DNA of 64,000 nucleotides from Halobacillus litoralis (GCF_009856415.1 NZ_WMEZ01000005.1:186001-250000); one strand, 5' to 3'; shown: positions 17,650 through 26,506, counted from the first letter of the stretch. The notes: generated by a model not told the origin, from the letters alone. Translations and numbers: made by a program.

Positions 17650-18027
17650 TTGATTCTCGATACCGACGGATTAAAGCCGATTTATATTCAAATTGCCGAA
17701 TGGCTGGAAAGCGAAATTCTGCATGGAAACTTCCAGGCAGATGAAAAGGTATATTCGCAATATAAACTGGCCGACTTATATAACATCAACCCAGCAACAG
17801 CCGCTAAAGGTCTGACAAAGCTTGCAGAAGAAGGAATCCTTTATGACAAACGAGGGCTCGGGAAGTTTGTCTCGACCAACGCAAAACAGATCATTGTTGA
17901 CAAGCGCAAAAATCAGACACTGAGAAACCTGGTCAATGACCTTGTCACCGAAGCCGGAAGACTGGAGCTTTCAGAGGAAGACACCATTAAACTTGTCAGG
18001 GATGCTTGGAAAGGGGAACAAGGATGA
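17650..18027 (+). CDS. GntR-family regulator, YtrA subfamily
   Basis: A 125-residue regulator with a winged-helix GntR DNA-binding domain (PIYIQIAEWLESEILHGNF, then ADLYNINPATAAKGLTKLAE, GILYDKRGLGKFV). Its C-terminal tail is only about 50 residues, as in YtrA-type regulators that sense no large ligand. The TTG at 17650 is preferred because GAGAAGG lies seven bases upstream and YtrA proteins begin just before this point; the 24 codons further upstream look non-coding. Its stop overlaps the ATG of the ABC ATPase gene, and YtrA members usually repress their own ABC operon. Confidence 0.87.
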   Translation: MILDTDGLKPIYIQIAEWLESEILHGNFQADEKVYSQYKLADLYNINPATAAKGLTKLAEEGILYDKRGLGKFVSTNAKQIIVDKRKNQTLRNLVNDLVTEAGRLELSEEDTIKLVRDAWKGEQG

Positions 18028-18941
18028 AGGCGATTAAATGCAAAGATTTGAACAAACGTTTTTATCGGAAAAACGCGTTGAACGACCTTTCTTTTTCTAT
18101 CGAAGAAAATAAGATTGTCGGAGTAATCGGCAGAAATGGAGCAGGGAAAACGACACTGCTGAAGATCATCGCTGGGTTATTGAAGGAGAAATCAGGGATT
18201 GTCGAGGTTTATGGGAGGAGACCGTTTAATAACTTGTTCGTGTCTGCCAATACGATTTATATCGATGATGCTATGAACTTTCCGGCGGCACTGACCTTGA
18301 AAGAGATTCTTGAGGAGGGCAAGCGTTTTTACCACCAATGGGATCATGATTTAGCGCTGCGTTTGTTCGATTATTTCGGTTTCGATCCGAAGCAGCTTCA
18401 TAACGAACTGTCCAAAGGGAAAGAGAGCACGTTCAACATGATTGTCGGCCTTGCTTCCAGATCCCCGCTTACGATTTTCGATGAACCAACGACAGGGATG
18501 GATGCAGCAGTTCGAAAAGATTTTTACCGTGCGTTGCTGAAGGATTACTTGGCACATCCGAGAACGATCCTATTATCAACACATCATTTAGAAGAAATGG
18601 AAGATTTGCTTGAAGAGGTGCTCGTGATTCATGAGGGAGCCTCGAGACTTCATACGTCGATGGATGACTTGAAGGAATATGGAGTGGGCCTCACTGGAAA
18701 GAAAAATGTGGTTGATTCACTTCTAATAGAAAAAGAGATTATATGGATAAAGGAGCAGGCGTTTGATTCGTGCTATGCGGTGATAAAAAACGATTTTACG
18801 GACCAGGAATACCGGCGCATGCAGGAGGCAGGGATTCAAGTCTCGCCTGTCAAAGCGAATGATCTATGTATCTATCTGACTGAATCTGAGCATGGAAAGG
18901 GGAGTGTGGATGATGTCTTTGATCGAAGTGCAGACGTCTGA
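18024..18941 (+). CDS. ABC transporter ATP-binding protein (YtrB-like)
   Basis: The 305-residue ATPase has Walker A GRNGAGKTTLL, Walker B LTIFDEPTTGMD and a histidine switch STHHLEEM. The signature motif is degenerate (ELSKGKEST), as is common in ABC ATPases coupled to YtrA-type regulators. The C-terminal 90 residues have no fixed motif. The ATG at 18024 overlaps the stop of the regulator gene (ATGA), and the next gene starts 32 bases before this one ends. Together the four genes form a likely envelope-stress or antibiotic-responsive exporter operon; the substrate is unknown. Confidence 0.87.
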   Translation: MKAIKCKDLNKRFYRKNALNDLSFSIEENKIVGVIGRNGAGKTTLLKIIAGLLKEKSGIVEVYGRRPFNNLFVSANTIYIDDAMNFPAALTLKEILEEGKRFYHQWDHDLALRLFDYFGFDPKQLHNELSKGKESTFNMIVGLASRSPLTIFDEPTTGMDAAVRKDFYRALLKDYLAHPRTILLSTHHLEEMEDLLEEVLVIHEGASRLHTSMDDLKEYGVGLTGKKNVVDSLLIEKEIIWIKEQAFDSCYAVIKNDFTDQEYRRMQEAGIQVSPVKANDLCIYLTESEHGKGSVDDVFDRSADV

Positions 18942-19659
18942 AGTCGTCAAAAAGCAGATCGGCTATAAATGGAAGGCTTATACAGGCGTATTCACATCTC
19001 TTGTAGTCATTCAGATTCTCGGACTTTTGTTTTCATTGAATGGGTCCGGTTCGATGGGCAGTGGGAGAACAGGTTACGATGTGAACATCACCTATTACAC
19101 CGCAGACATCGTCGTTGGTTTCACGATATTTTGGGGCTTTCTTACGGCTTTTCTATTAACGACGAAAGCTTACCGGGAAGATGATTTTGCATTTGTTACG
19201 AATAGGAAGACGAGTACACTCTCAACGATTGCTTTCTTGTTTATGATTTGTGTGATCGGCGCGTTGACCGCTTTGCTGTCCAGTTTTGCTTTGAAACTGT
19301 TGGCCTATTTTATGCTGCCTGGAGAAGAAATACTTCTTACCCAGGGGGTTGGGGATGTGGGCCCATGGCTGATTGGGATGCTTGCCACCTTTCTCATCGT
19401 TTTTCTATTCAGCAGCTTAGGCTATTTGGCTGGCATGATTGTTCAGTTGAACAAAATGCTCGTCATTATTCTGCCGGTCGTTGTCGTGGGGCTGATGATT
19501 TTGTTATATAGAAGCGGTTTTCAAGTTCAAGTGTATTTCTTTGAATTCTTTTTTGAAGAAAGCAATGCTTGGCTGTTTACACTTAAAACCCTCGCTGCGA
19601 CGACCATTTTCTATGCGCTGGCTGTCCTTGTTTCCAATCGTTTGGAGGTGAAGCAATGA
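18910..19659 (+). CDS. ABC transporter permease of the YtrA-linked operon
   Basis: A roughly 250-residue membrane protein with about six hydrophobic segments (for example FTSLVVIQILGLLFSL, VVGFTIFWGFLTAFLL, IAFLFMICVIGALTALL). It has no soluble domain. The overlap with the upstream ATPase gene and the tight downstream ATGA junction show that it is co-translated with them. The ATG at 18910 follows GGGGAG; a second ATG directly after it is equally possible. Function as the membrane half of the exporter is inferred from the operon. Confidence 0.78.
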   Translation: MMSLIEVQTSEVVKKQIGYKWKAYTGVFTSLVVIQILGLLFSLNGSGSMGSGRTGYDVNITYYTADIVVGFTIFWGFLTAFLLTTKAYREDDFAFVTNRKTSTLSTIAFLFMICVIGALTALLSSFALKLLAYFMLPGEEILLTQGVGDVGPWLIGMLATFLIVFLFSSLGYLAGMIVQLNKMLVIILPVVVVGLMILLYRSGFQVQVYFFEFFFEESNAWLFTLKTLAATTIFYALAVLVSNRLEVKQ

Positions 19660-20363
19660 TTGTTGTAGCTTTCATGCCAATCCTGATCTTGCTGGCGGTT
19701 TTCATTGCTATGAGCCTTCTCATAAAGAAAAGTTCCCGGTTCGGCTTTGGGAGAGGTAAGATAGGACTTTGGATGCTTATGGGTTATGCGGCCCTGCTAG
19801 TCGTATCTGCGGTTATTTTTCTTGCGATTCCACTTGGGAGTACTGAACTGAAAGGACAAGAGAATGATAGAGACGCGGAGCGAAAGTCTCAGCAATTCTA
19901 TGAAGCTGTTCAAGAGGGGAGGTTAGATGAAATAGAAGAATGGCGCATCCAGGAATGGTCGTTTCCCTTTGATGAAGAACAATTAAATCTTCAAGTATTA
20001 GAAAATGATGTGAATGGAATCAACTTGTTTATCGAGCGTACAGATGACCTTACAGATACTTTGGAGGCCTTCTACTTTCAGACACCCCTGATGATCAATG
20101 GATATGAAGTGGAAGAAAAGTACATGCCGGCATTGAGTATGGATATGGCAACACTTTCGGTTTATCCAGGGGAGAAATTGAACCTCAAATACAAGATGTT
20201 CGGTTCTGAGTTTCCATTCCGATTGTTTGATGAAGAAGGTGGGTATGCGTGGGGAGATACAACTGTTTCGCATTGGAACGGTTCCGCTCTTTATATCCGT
20301 GTTCCGGAAGGACTGGATGTAGTGGCTGATCAGAATGCCTATACCGAAGTCGGCCCATCATAA
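19656..20363 (+). CDS. Membrane-anchored protein, last gene of the GntR/ABC operon
   Basis: The 235-residue protein has two N-terminal membrane segments (MPILILLAVFIAMSLLI and MLMGYAALLVVSAVIFLAI). About 170 residues follow, probably outside the cell, rich in acidic and aromatic residues and without a known motif. Its start overlaps the stop of the permease gene, so it belongs to the same transcript. It may sense or present something to the ABC exporter; no family was recognised. Confidence 0.72.
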   Translation: MIVVAFMPILILLAVFIAMSLLIKKSSRFGFGRGKIGLWMLMGYAALLVVSAVIFLAIPLGSTELKGQENDRDAERKSQQFYEAVQEGRLDEIEEWRIQEWSFPFDEEQLNLQVLENDVNGINLFIERTDDLTDTLEAFYFQTPLMINGYEVEEKYMPALSMDMATLSVYPGEKLNLKYKMFGSEFPFRLFDEEGGYAWGDTTVSHWNGSALYIRVPEGLDVVADQNAYTEVGPS

Positions 20364-20396
20364 AAAAGAATGGAAGGTTAGCTTCCATTCTTTTTT
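20362..20396. terminator. Bidirectional terminator
   Basis: A 15-bp perfect stem AAAAAAGAATGGAAG/CTTCCATTCTTTTTT between the ABC operon and the convergent 44-aa gene. The flanking A and T tracts let it serve both strands. Confidence 0.9.
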
Positions 20397-20401
20397 ATGA
20401 C

Positions 20402-20536
20402 TTATTTCTTTTTCTTGCCACATCCACAACCGCCTGCTCTTTTTCGAGTTCGTTTTCTTGCTGTTTGGGTGGTATTGGTCTCGCTTTTTTGTTGTGTTCT
20501 TTGTCTTAAAGATTCTCTATGCTTTTTTCTTCTCAT
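20402..20536 (-). CDS. Small basic 44-residue protein ending in CGCGKKKK
   Basis: This short gene starts at an ATG five bases after a strong ribosome site (GGAGAAGGAG). It encodes 44 residues: MRRKKHRESLRQ, a polar Gln/Thr-rich middle, KRTRKRAGG, then CGCGKKKK and a TAA. Nearly half the residues are Lys or Arg, with only two cysteines, spaced as CGC. The clean ribosome site, the correct stop and the shared terminator five bases downstream argue for a real gene. Strongly basic small proteins occur in spore coats and as DNA or RNA binders, but no named family was recognised. Confidence 0.7.
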   Translation of the reverse strand: MRRKKHRESLRQRTQQKSETNTTQTARKRTRKRAGGCGCGKKKK

Positions 20537-20691
20537 ACTCCTTCTCCTTTCTTATAGATATCATAAGCAGTTCCTCCATAATGGAGACGGCTCATTCGGA
20601 TCTTCAATTGGTAAGGGAAGGAAAGTGATAAAAGGAAAACTTCTAACATAAAATGAATCAACCGGTTTACTGTTAGAAGGGGGCGGAGTGA

Positions 20692-22038
20692 GTGAAAAAA
20701 GATCCTATCCAGTTACAGCAGAAGTTGATTTATTATAGGGCTGAGTTGGACAAATACAAGAAAAAGGTGAAGGATTATCAAGAGAATTATCATTACTCCC
20801 AACTAGAGAAGTTAAAAGTAGAGAACGAAGAATTACAAGAGACCATGGAGCAATGGAATAAAGAAGAATCCGTATTAAATGGAGAATTAACACGGAGGAT
20901 TCAAGGATTTGAGGAACAAGTGAAACGTTATGAGGAACAAGAGGAAAAATACAAGAGTGAGATCAATGATTGGCAAAATCGAGCCATCGAGTGGAGCCAT
21001 AAAGAAAAAGAATGGTCTGGTCAAGTTCAGGATCTCGAAGGCGGACTGGCAGAGACAAGAAGGAGACTCTTTCAATCTCAAAAAGACCTTTCCATGTTAC
21101 AAAGAAGCTATGCGGAAATACAGCAAAAACTACAAATAGTGATGGAAGCAAGAATGGAAGCGGAAGAGAAAGTGAACACATTAAAAGAAGCATTAGCAGA
21201 TACCAAGAAAAGCTATTCAAATGAGATTGAGAAACTAGAGAATGAATGTGCACAGTTAAACGAACACCTTGAGCAGAAAAAAGAAATGATCAACCAAGGA
21301 CAAAGAGATTTTTCTTTTCTACAAAATAACTTCAACAATGAGCGGACCGCAAGACTTAATGAGATGCAGATGAAAAAGAGAGCCAAGCAGGAATGTGAAG
21401 CAATAAGTAAACGGTTGAATGAAGCCAATCAAAAGCATACAAAGGCAGCGGGAAATTGGAAAAAGAATAAGGAAGAGTTAGAAAGGAAGAATGAAGAACT
21501 CACTCACCGTTCACAAACCTTCAAGGAAGAGTTAGAAGGTGTGAAAGAATCCCTCGCTAAAGCGCGTGACGATTATTCAGCATTAGAAAACACCTATCAG
21601 AAAGAAAAAGCACAGCTTGAAAAGGAAAGGTCGAAAGAGAAACAAGAAGCCGATAAAGATTTGAATAAATGGAAAGAAGAGTGCAATACCTTCAAGGGAG
21701 AAGTTAAAAGGCTACAAAAATCCCTTTCTACTAACCAAGCAGAAACAAAACGCCTGCGTACTCAAATAAATAAGCATATTAGTGAGTCAGAAAAGCAGCG
21801 GGAAGAGAATGAAGCATTGAAAAAAGAGTTGGGTGCTTTTCAGTCTCCTCCCTATTTAGAACAGATCGGTGAAGGGGAGTTTTTTTCTCAGATGGAGGAA
21901 CACATGAGGTACATCTTTGGAGAAGAAATTACACCATCTGGAAATCAAGAAGGAAAGGTCGCCTTCATGAAAGTATTAGAAAAGAAGTTGGAAGAACTTT
22001 CGACGAATCTTGAGGAAACAAACGAAGAGAAAGATTAA
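20692..22038 (+). CDS. Coiled-coil protein of unknown function
   Basis: The 448-residue protein is almost wholly a continuous heptad coiled coil (opening QLQQKLIYYRAELDKYKKKV; later KRLNEANQKHTKAAGNWKKN). Only the last 60 residues look globular (PPYLEQIGEGEFFSQMEEHM). There is no signal peptide, membrane segment or ATPase motif, so it is not an SMC protein. The start is GTG with GAAGGGGGCGGAG upstream. It has its own terminator. The architecture recalls the coiled-coil gene at 10145, but no homology beyond heptad bias is visible. Structural use in the spore or cell is a guess. Confidence 0.75.
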   Translation: MKKDPIQLQQKLIYYRAELDKYKKKVKDYQENYHYSQLEKLKVENEELQETMEQWNKEESVLNGELTRRIQGFEEQVKRYEEQEEKYKSEINDWQNRAIEWSHKEKEWSGQVQDLEGGLAETRRRLFQSQKDLSMLQRSYAEIQQKLQIVMEARMEAEEKVNTLKEALADTKKSYSNEIEKLENECAQLNEHLEQKKEMINQGQRDFSFLQNNFNNERTARLNEMQMKKRAKQECEAISKRLNEANQKHTKAAGNWKKNKEELERKNEELTHRSQTFKEELEGVKESLAKARDDYSALENTYQKEKAQLEKERSKEKQEADKDLNKWKEECNTFKGEVKRLQKSLSTNQAETKRLRTQINKHISESEKQREENEALKKELGAFQSPPYLEQIGEGEFFSQMEEHMRYIFGEEITPSGNQEGKVAFMKVLEKKLEELSTNLEETNEEKD

Positions 22039-22065
22039 AAAAGACGCCTGGTTGGCGTTTTTTTT
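22039..22065 (+). terminator. Terminator after the coiled-coil gene
   Basis: A short stem ACGCC/GGCGT, extended by A-T pairs, with a run of eight T right after the stop codon. Confidence 0.75.
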
Positions 22066-22144
22066 ATGCTTTTCTTGATATATAAAAGGAACAATTTCAC
22101 ACAATTGGGCGTTCGCACATAAATTAGCTGTAGAGGTGGTGAGA

Positions 22145-22966
22145 ATGAAAGATGTCCGAAGGGAATCTATGACAGACCCTTTACAAATGGAAAAACAAGA
22201 ATGGAAAAAGCGGCAGATGCAACATCGTCTGAAGCAGATACTGACCATATCCTCGCCAATCTTCATTGTATTGCTGTGGGAGTTTTTATCACGAACGGGA
22301 TTAATTGATGCCCGGTTCTTTCCGCCTCCGACAGAAATCGTCGGGACGTTCTGGGCGATGGGGATGAGCGGAGAGCTGTTCCATCATGTCGGGATTTCTT
22401 TGTTTCGTATTTTTGCAGGCTTTTTGCTCGGAGTCATACCGGCTATTGTGATTGGTCTCCTCATGGGGCTTTACGGACCGATTCGGCATTTCCTGTCGCC
22501 GCTTATCATGGCATTGATGCCGATTCCAACGCTTGCGCTTTTGCCGATCATCATCATTTTATTTGGTGTCGGAGAAGTATCTAAAGTGGTGACGATAGCG
22601 GGTAGTGTGTTTTTCCCTGTCGTTATTAATACGGTAGCAGGTGTTGTAAACATCGACCGCATTTATTTGGATGTAGCGAAAAACTATGGCGCGGATTCGA
22701 AGCAGTTCTTTTTCAAAATCGCTTTGCCGGGTTCACTTCCGGTCATGCTTGAAGGGATTCAGATGGGGCAGGCGATTGCGCTTCTGACAATTGTCGCGGC
22801 GGAGATGATGGGGGCTAATTCAGGAATTGGGTATTTGATCTGGACATCGTATAAAGCCTTTTTATTGAAAGAGATGTTTGTCGGGCTTGTGCTCATTTCG
22901 TTTTTCGGCTATTTATTTTCGATCATTCTCCGGGGGCTGCAGGCCAAACTGCTGCCATGGCGCTAA
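22145..22966 (+). CDS. ABC transporter permease (SsuC/TauC/ThiX family)
   Basis: The 273-residue protein has about six membrane segments and the BPD_transp_1 coupling loop (NIDRIYLDVAKNYGADSKQF, then IALPGSLPVMLEGIQMGQAIA). These are typical of the sulfonate/nitrate/taurine/thiamine-precursor permeases. Start ATG 22145 follows AGAGGTGGTGAG; the ORF's earlier GTG lies inside that site. The ATPase gene follows after 20 bases and the binding lipoprotein after that. Substrate cannot be set from sequence; no TPP riboswitch was seen upstream. Confidence 0.87.
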   Translation: MKDVRRESMTDPLQMEKQEWKKRQMQHRLKQILTISSPIFIVLLWEFLSRTGLIDARFFPPPTEIVGTFWAMGMSGELFHHVGISLFRIFAGFLLGVIPAIVIGLLMGLYGPIRHFLSPLIMALMPIPTLALLPIIIILFGVGEVSKVVTIAGSVFFPVVINTVAGVVNIDRIYLDVAKNYGADSKQFFFKIALPGSLPVMLEGIQMGQAIALLTIVAAEMMGANSGIGYLIWTSYKAFLLKEMFVGLVLISFFGYLFSIILRGLQAKLLPWR

Positions 22967-22986
22967 CATGAAAGGAGCGACAGGGG

Positions 22987-23760
22987 ATGGAGGCTAAAAT
23001 ATCGATTAAGGATTTAACGAAAGTGTTTTACAAAAAAGAGACCCGCGTGACTGCACTTGAAGGGATTTCGCTTGATATTGCGGATGGGGAGTTCGTGTGT
23101 CTTGTCGGACCAAGTGGTTGTGGGAAGACGACGTTACTAAGGATTCTGGCTGAATTAGAAAAGCCGAGCGGGGGATCTTTTGAAATTGCGAAAAGTAAAA
23201 AAGAACGTCCGCTGCAGTCGATGGTTTTTCAGGAGCGCGGGGTCATTCCGTGGTTGACCGTTGAAGGCAATGTCAGTTTCGGGTTGAAAATGAGGCATCT
23301 GCCTGCAGACGTGATCAAGGAACGGACGGCATATTATTTGAATAAAGTGGGACTCGAAAAATTCGCTAAACTCTATCCAAAAGAGCTGTCCGGCGGGATG
23401 AAACAGCGTGTCAGTATTGCCAGAGCGTTTGCAAACGATCCGGAAATTCTCCTCATGGATGAACCTTTTGCCGCACTCGATGAGCAGAACAAATTCATTT
23501 TGCAGGAAGAACTATTAAATATTTGGTCGGAGACGAAGAAAACGGTCTTATTTATCACCCATAGCATAGATGAAGCGCTCCTACTTAGCGATCGGATTCT
23601 GTTAATGAGCTCACAGCCCGGCACCATCATTGATGAAAAACGCATTGACCTGCCGCGGCCGAGGAATATGGAGCAGGTCCGGGCAGATCCTTTGATGGCG
23701 GAGCATTTTGTAGAGATTTGGAATCACCTTCAGGATGAAGTGCAGCGTTCACGTAAATAG
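22987..23760 (+). CDS. ABC transporter ATP-binding protein (SsuB/TauB/ThiZ family)
   Basis: The 257-residue ATPase has Walker A GPSGCGKTTLLRIL, a Q-loop at VFQERGVIPWLTV, signature LSGGMKQRVSIA, Walker B ILLMDEPFAALDEQ and switch FITHSIDEALLL. The closing region PRPRNMEQVRADPLM is typical of the nitrate/sulfonate/taurine group. AAAGGAGCGACAGGGG precedes the ATG. It energises the permease encoded just upstream; the binding lipoprotein gene follows. Confidence 0.88.
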   Translation: MEAKISIKDLTKVFYKKETRVTALEGISLDIADGEFVCLVGPSGCGKTTLLRILAELEKPSGGSFEIAKSKKERPLQSMVFQERGVIPWLTVEGNVSFGLKMRHLPADVIKERTAYYLNKVGLEKFAKLYPKELSGGMKQRVSIARAFANDPEILLMDEPFAALDEQNKFILQEELLNIWSETKKTVLFITHSIDEALLLSDRILLMSSQPGTIIDEKRIDLPRPRNMEQVRADPLMAEHFVEIWNHLQDEVQRSRK

Positions 23761-23784
23761 TGAAAGAAAGGGGATTAAAATCCC

Positions 23785-24861
23785 ATGGTGAAAAAAGTAT
23801 GTCATCTGTTTTCTTTTTTGTTCATTATCTTTGTGTTGTTCGGCTGTGCCTCTGGGGATAATGGGGAAGGTACGGGGAGCGGGGAAATTACTGACGGCGA
23901 TTTCGCACCATTAGATAAGAAAGCGACAGTCTTCATTGCTGAAGACGGCGCCGCATCGGGAGCCGGTTTTTATATCGCTGAGGAAAAAGGCTATTTTGAT
24001 GATTACAATATCGATATCAAGTTCACGACATTCGCCAACAGTGACGACATGCTACCAGCGCTGGCAGCGGGTGAAGTGGACATAGCCGGCGGCGTTTCCA
24101 CGGCTTCCTTCTTCAACGCCATCGCCCAGGGCATTGACGTAAAAATCATCGCTGATAAAGGACACTATTTTGATGGCAGCTCATACTTCAGCTTTGTGAT
24201 TCGTGAAGATCTTCAGGATGAAATCAAAGAGTACAGCGACTTGAAAGGGAAGCGGATTGCCGTTTCATCGAGAAACGCCGTCGATGATTACATCTTCCAG
24301 CGCATGCTTGAACACGCCGGGCTGACGGAAGACGATGTGGAATTCGTCCTCATGTCTGACTTTGGAAACATGCTTGCGGCCATGGGCAATAAGTCGATTG
24401 ATGCCGCTCTGCAAATTGAGCCTCTGATTACCCAGGGGGAAGCGCAAGATCTGCACGTCCGCTTCGGTGACGCCACAGATTTCGCTCCGGATGCACAGAT
24501 TGCCATGGTGCTTGGATCGCCTGATTTCATCGAAAAAGAAACCGACGTATCCGTACGCTTTATGGCTGCCTACCTGAAGGGTGTGCGTGATTATAATGAT
24601 GCATTTCTCCACGATGAAGGACTGGATGAAGTAATTGATATCATGACGAAACACACAGCGTTGAAGGACGCAGAAGTTTGGAAAAAAGTCGGTGTGACGG
24701 GACTTGATCCGAACGGAGAAATGTTTATTGAGGATATTAAGAAGCAATTCGAGATGTATGACGCGAACGGCGCCATCCGTGGAGATATTGACTTCAATGA
24801 TGCCATCGACACCTCTCTTTCAGAAGAAGCGATGGAAGTGATCGGGCGTTATGATCGATAA
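23785..24861 (+). CDS. ABC substrate-binding lipoprotein (NMT1/SsuA-like)
   Basis: The 358-residue lipoprotein has a signal peptide ending in the lipobox LFGC, then a Gly/Glu-rich linker. The periplasmic-binding fold of the NMT1/SsuA type follows (KATVFIAEDGAASGAGFYIA, EEKGYFDDYNIDIKF, LPALAAGEVDIAGGVSTASF). Members bind nitrate, sulfonates, taurine or thiamine-pyrimidine precursors. The start ATG has AAAGAAAGGGG at a slightly long spacing; a GTG one codon later is possible. A SAM riboswitch for the next unit begins about 70 bases after the stop, but it does not control this gene. Confidence 0.85.
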   Translation: MVKKVCHLFSFLFIIFVLFGCASGDNGEGTGSGEITDGDFAPLDKKATVFIAEDGAASGAGFYIAEEKGYFDDYNIDIKFTTFANSDDMLPALAAGEVDIAGGVSTASFFNAIAQGIDVKIIADKGHYFDGSSYFSFVIREDLQDEIKEYSDLKGKRIAVSSRNAVDDYIFQRMLEHAGLTEDDVEFVLMSDFGNMLAAMGNKSIDAALQIEPLITQGEAQDLHVRFGDATDFAPDAQIAMVLGSPDFIEKETDVSVRFMAAYLKGVRDYNDAFLHDEGLDEVIDIMTKHTALKDAEVWKKVGVTGLDPNGEMFIEDIKKQFEMYDANGAIRGDIDFNDAIDTSLSEEAMEVIGRYDR

Positions 24862-24881
24862 CATTTTTTCTGAAAAAACGC

Positions 24882-24910
24882 TTGTCATCGTATGGTTTTT
24901 ATTGTAAAGT
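24882..24910 (+). promoter_or_regulatory. Promoter of the SAM-riboswitch transcript
   Basis: TTGTCA (24882-24887), a 17-base spacer and TAAAGT (24905-24910) lie about 22 bases upstream of the first aptamer stem. Confidence 0.6.
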
Positions 24911-24932
24911 AACCATTAACTCAATTGAATAT

Positions 24933-25093
24933 TTCTTATCAAGAGAAGCAGAGGAACTGGTCCTGTGAAGCTTCAGCAACCACCAACATCGGTTGGCCGG
25001 TGCTAATTCCAGCAAGTGTTGATCACTTGAGAGATAAGAAGGAATGAACGGATACGTTTCAAGAGCCTTCTTATGTGAGAAGGCTCTTTTTTA
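24933..25093 (+). promoter_or_regulatory. SAM-I (S-box) riboswitch with terminator
   Basis: The aptamer opens TTCTTATC AAGAGAAGCAGAGG and contains GTGAAGCTTCAGCAACC, the conserved S-box core. The P1 stem is closed by GATAAGAA at 25033-25040. A terminator stem GAGCCTTCT/AGAAGGCTC (25063-25071/25078-25086) with seven T follows. ATAAGAAGG at 25034-25042 can pair with CCTTCTTAT at 25066-25074, giving the antiterminator. High SAM should therefore stop transcription before the transporter gene at 25178. Confidence 0.95.
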
Positions 25094-25177
25094 TTGGCCG
25101 CCTTCTTTTGAATCAGGAACTTTTCTCGGGATAAAACCAACTATTCTGATGAGTTATACAATAAAGGAGGTCAAATC

Positions 25178-26497
25178 ATGACAAAACCATTGAGCAACGC
25201 TTACGCACTTATCCCATTTGCAATTTTTATTTTGCTTTTCATAGGATCGGGCATCATCACAGGGGATTTTTATAAAATGCCAGTTCTTGTCGCCCTGTTT
25301 GTAGCGATCCTCTTCGCTTTAGCCATAAACCGGAAAGCGGATTTCCAAACGAAGATATCCCAGCTGACGAAAGGAGGAGGACATCCGAACATTATCTTGA
25401 TGGTCATGATCTTCCTGCTTGCAGGAGCTTTTGCTGCCGTAGCATCGGGAATGGGCGCGGTTGAATCAACGGTCAATCTCGGCTTAACCTACCTGCCTGG
25501 TGGCTGGATGGTCGTCGGGTTGTTTGTTATCGGCTGCTTCATCTCGATTTCCATGGGGACATCCACGGGTACGGTTGTGGCTCTTGCTCCGATTGGCGTG
25601 GGGGTGGCCGAACAGACGGACATTGGACTTGCACTGGTGATGGGGGCAATTGTCAGTGGTGCGATGTTCGGGGACAACCTTTCTGTCATTTCGGATACGA
25701 CCATTGCTGCTGTACGAACACAGGGGACGGAGATGAAAGAGAAGTTCAAAGCGAATTTCTTCATTGTTCTTCCGGCTGCCATCATTACCGCCATCATCTT
25801 TGGAGTGATGACCGCTGATGCATCGGCCAGTTTGAATGAAAATTACTCGTACAATATTGTGGAGATCCTGCCTTACTTAGGAGTACTTGGATTTGCGATT
25901 GCCGGCGTGAACGTGATTTATGTCCTGATCGGAGGCATTGTTTTTGCGGGTGGAGTCGGACTCTTGCTTGGGAAATTCTCCGGCATGGAATTTGTAACCC
26001 TTGTAGGTGATGGATTTACAAACATGCAGACGCTTGCCATGATTGCGATTTTGTTAGGCGGACTTGTGGAATTGATCCGGGCAAATGGAGGCATTGAATT
26101 TTTGTTGCAAGTCGTGAGCAGGAAAGTGAACTCCAATCGTGGAGGGGAGCTTGGCATTGCGGGGATTGTGACGGCGGTCAACTTTTCTACCGCGAACAAT
26201 ACGATTTCCATCATTACCGCAGGACCGCTGGCTAAACAAATATCTGATGAATACGGGATTGAAGGACGTCGCTCCGCAAGTATTCTCGATATTTTTGCCA
26301 GTTCTGTTCAAGGGATTATTCCTTATGGCGGGCAGATTTTAGCGGTAGCAGGTGTGGCGAGCATTTCTCCTGTCGCGATTGTTCCGTATTGTATTTACCC
26401 TCTACTGACAGCTGTGGCTGGTCTTTTAGCGATCGCTTTCAGGTATCCGAAGTTCACAGTGGAAAATGGAAAAAAAGTATGGAAGAGCGCCTCTTAA
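25178..26497 (+). CDS. metT: MetT-type methionine transporter (NhaC-like superfamily)
   Basis: The 439-residue, roughly 11-12-segment membrane protein belongs to the Na+/H+ antiporter NhaC-like superfamily. Typical segments are GCFISISMGTSTGTVVALAP, IVSGAMFGDNLSVISDTTIA and FSTANNTISIITAGPLAKQ. By itself it would be called an antiporter. The SAM riboswitch directly upstream instead points to MetT, the S-box-controlled methionine transporter proposed by comparative genomics. Start ATG has AAAGGAGG at a good distance. A close paralog without a riboswitch lies at 40879. Transport of methionine is inference from regulation. Confidence 0.82.
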   Translation: MTKPLSNAYALIPFAIFILLFIGSGIITGDFYKMPVLVALFVAILFALAINRKADFQTKISQLTKGGGHPNIILMVMIFLLAGAFAAVASGMGAVESTVNLGLTYLPGGWMVVGLFVIGCFISISMGTSTGTVVALAPIGVGVAEQTDIGLALVMGAIVSGAMFGDNLSVISDTTIAAVRTQGTEMKEKFKANFFIVLPAAIITAIIFGVMTADASASLNENYSYNIVEILPYLGVLGFAIAGVNVIYVLIGGIVFAGGVGLLLGKFSGMEFVTLVGDGFTNMQTLAMIAILLGGLVELIRANGGIEFLLQVVSRKVNSNRGGELGIAGIVTAVNFSTANNTISIITAGPLAKQISDEYGIEGRRSASILDIFASSVQGIIPYGGQILAVAGVASISPVAIVPYCIYPLLTAVAGLLAIAFRYPKFTVENGKKVWKSAS

Positions 26498-26506
26498 GGG
26501 GAGGGT

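Noticed and set aside
22070-22144. A TPP or other riboswitch before the ABC importer operon
   Set aside because: No THI-box core or other conserved aptamer sequence was seen; the leader is only about 75 bases.
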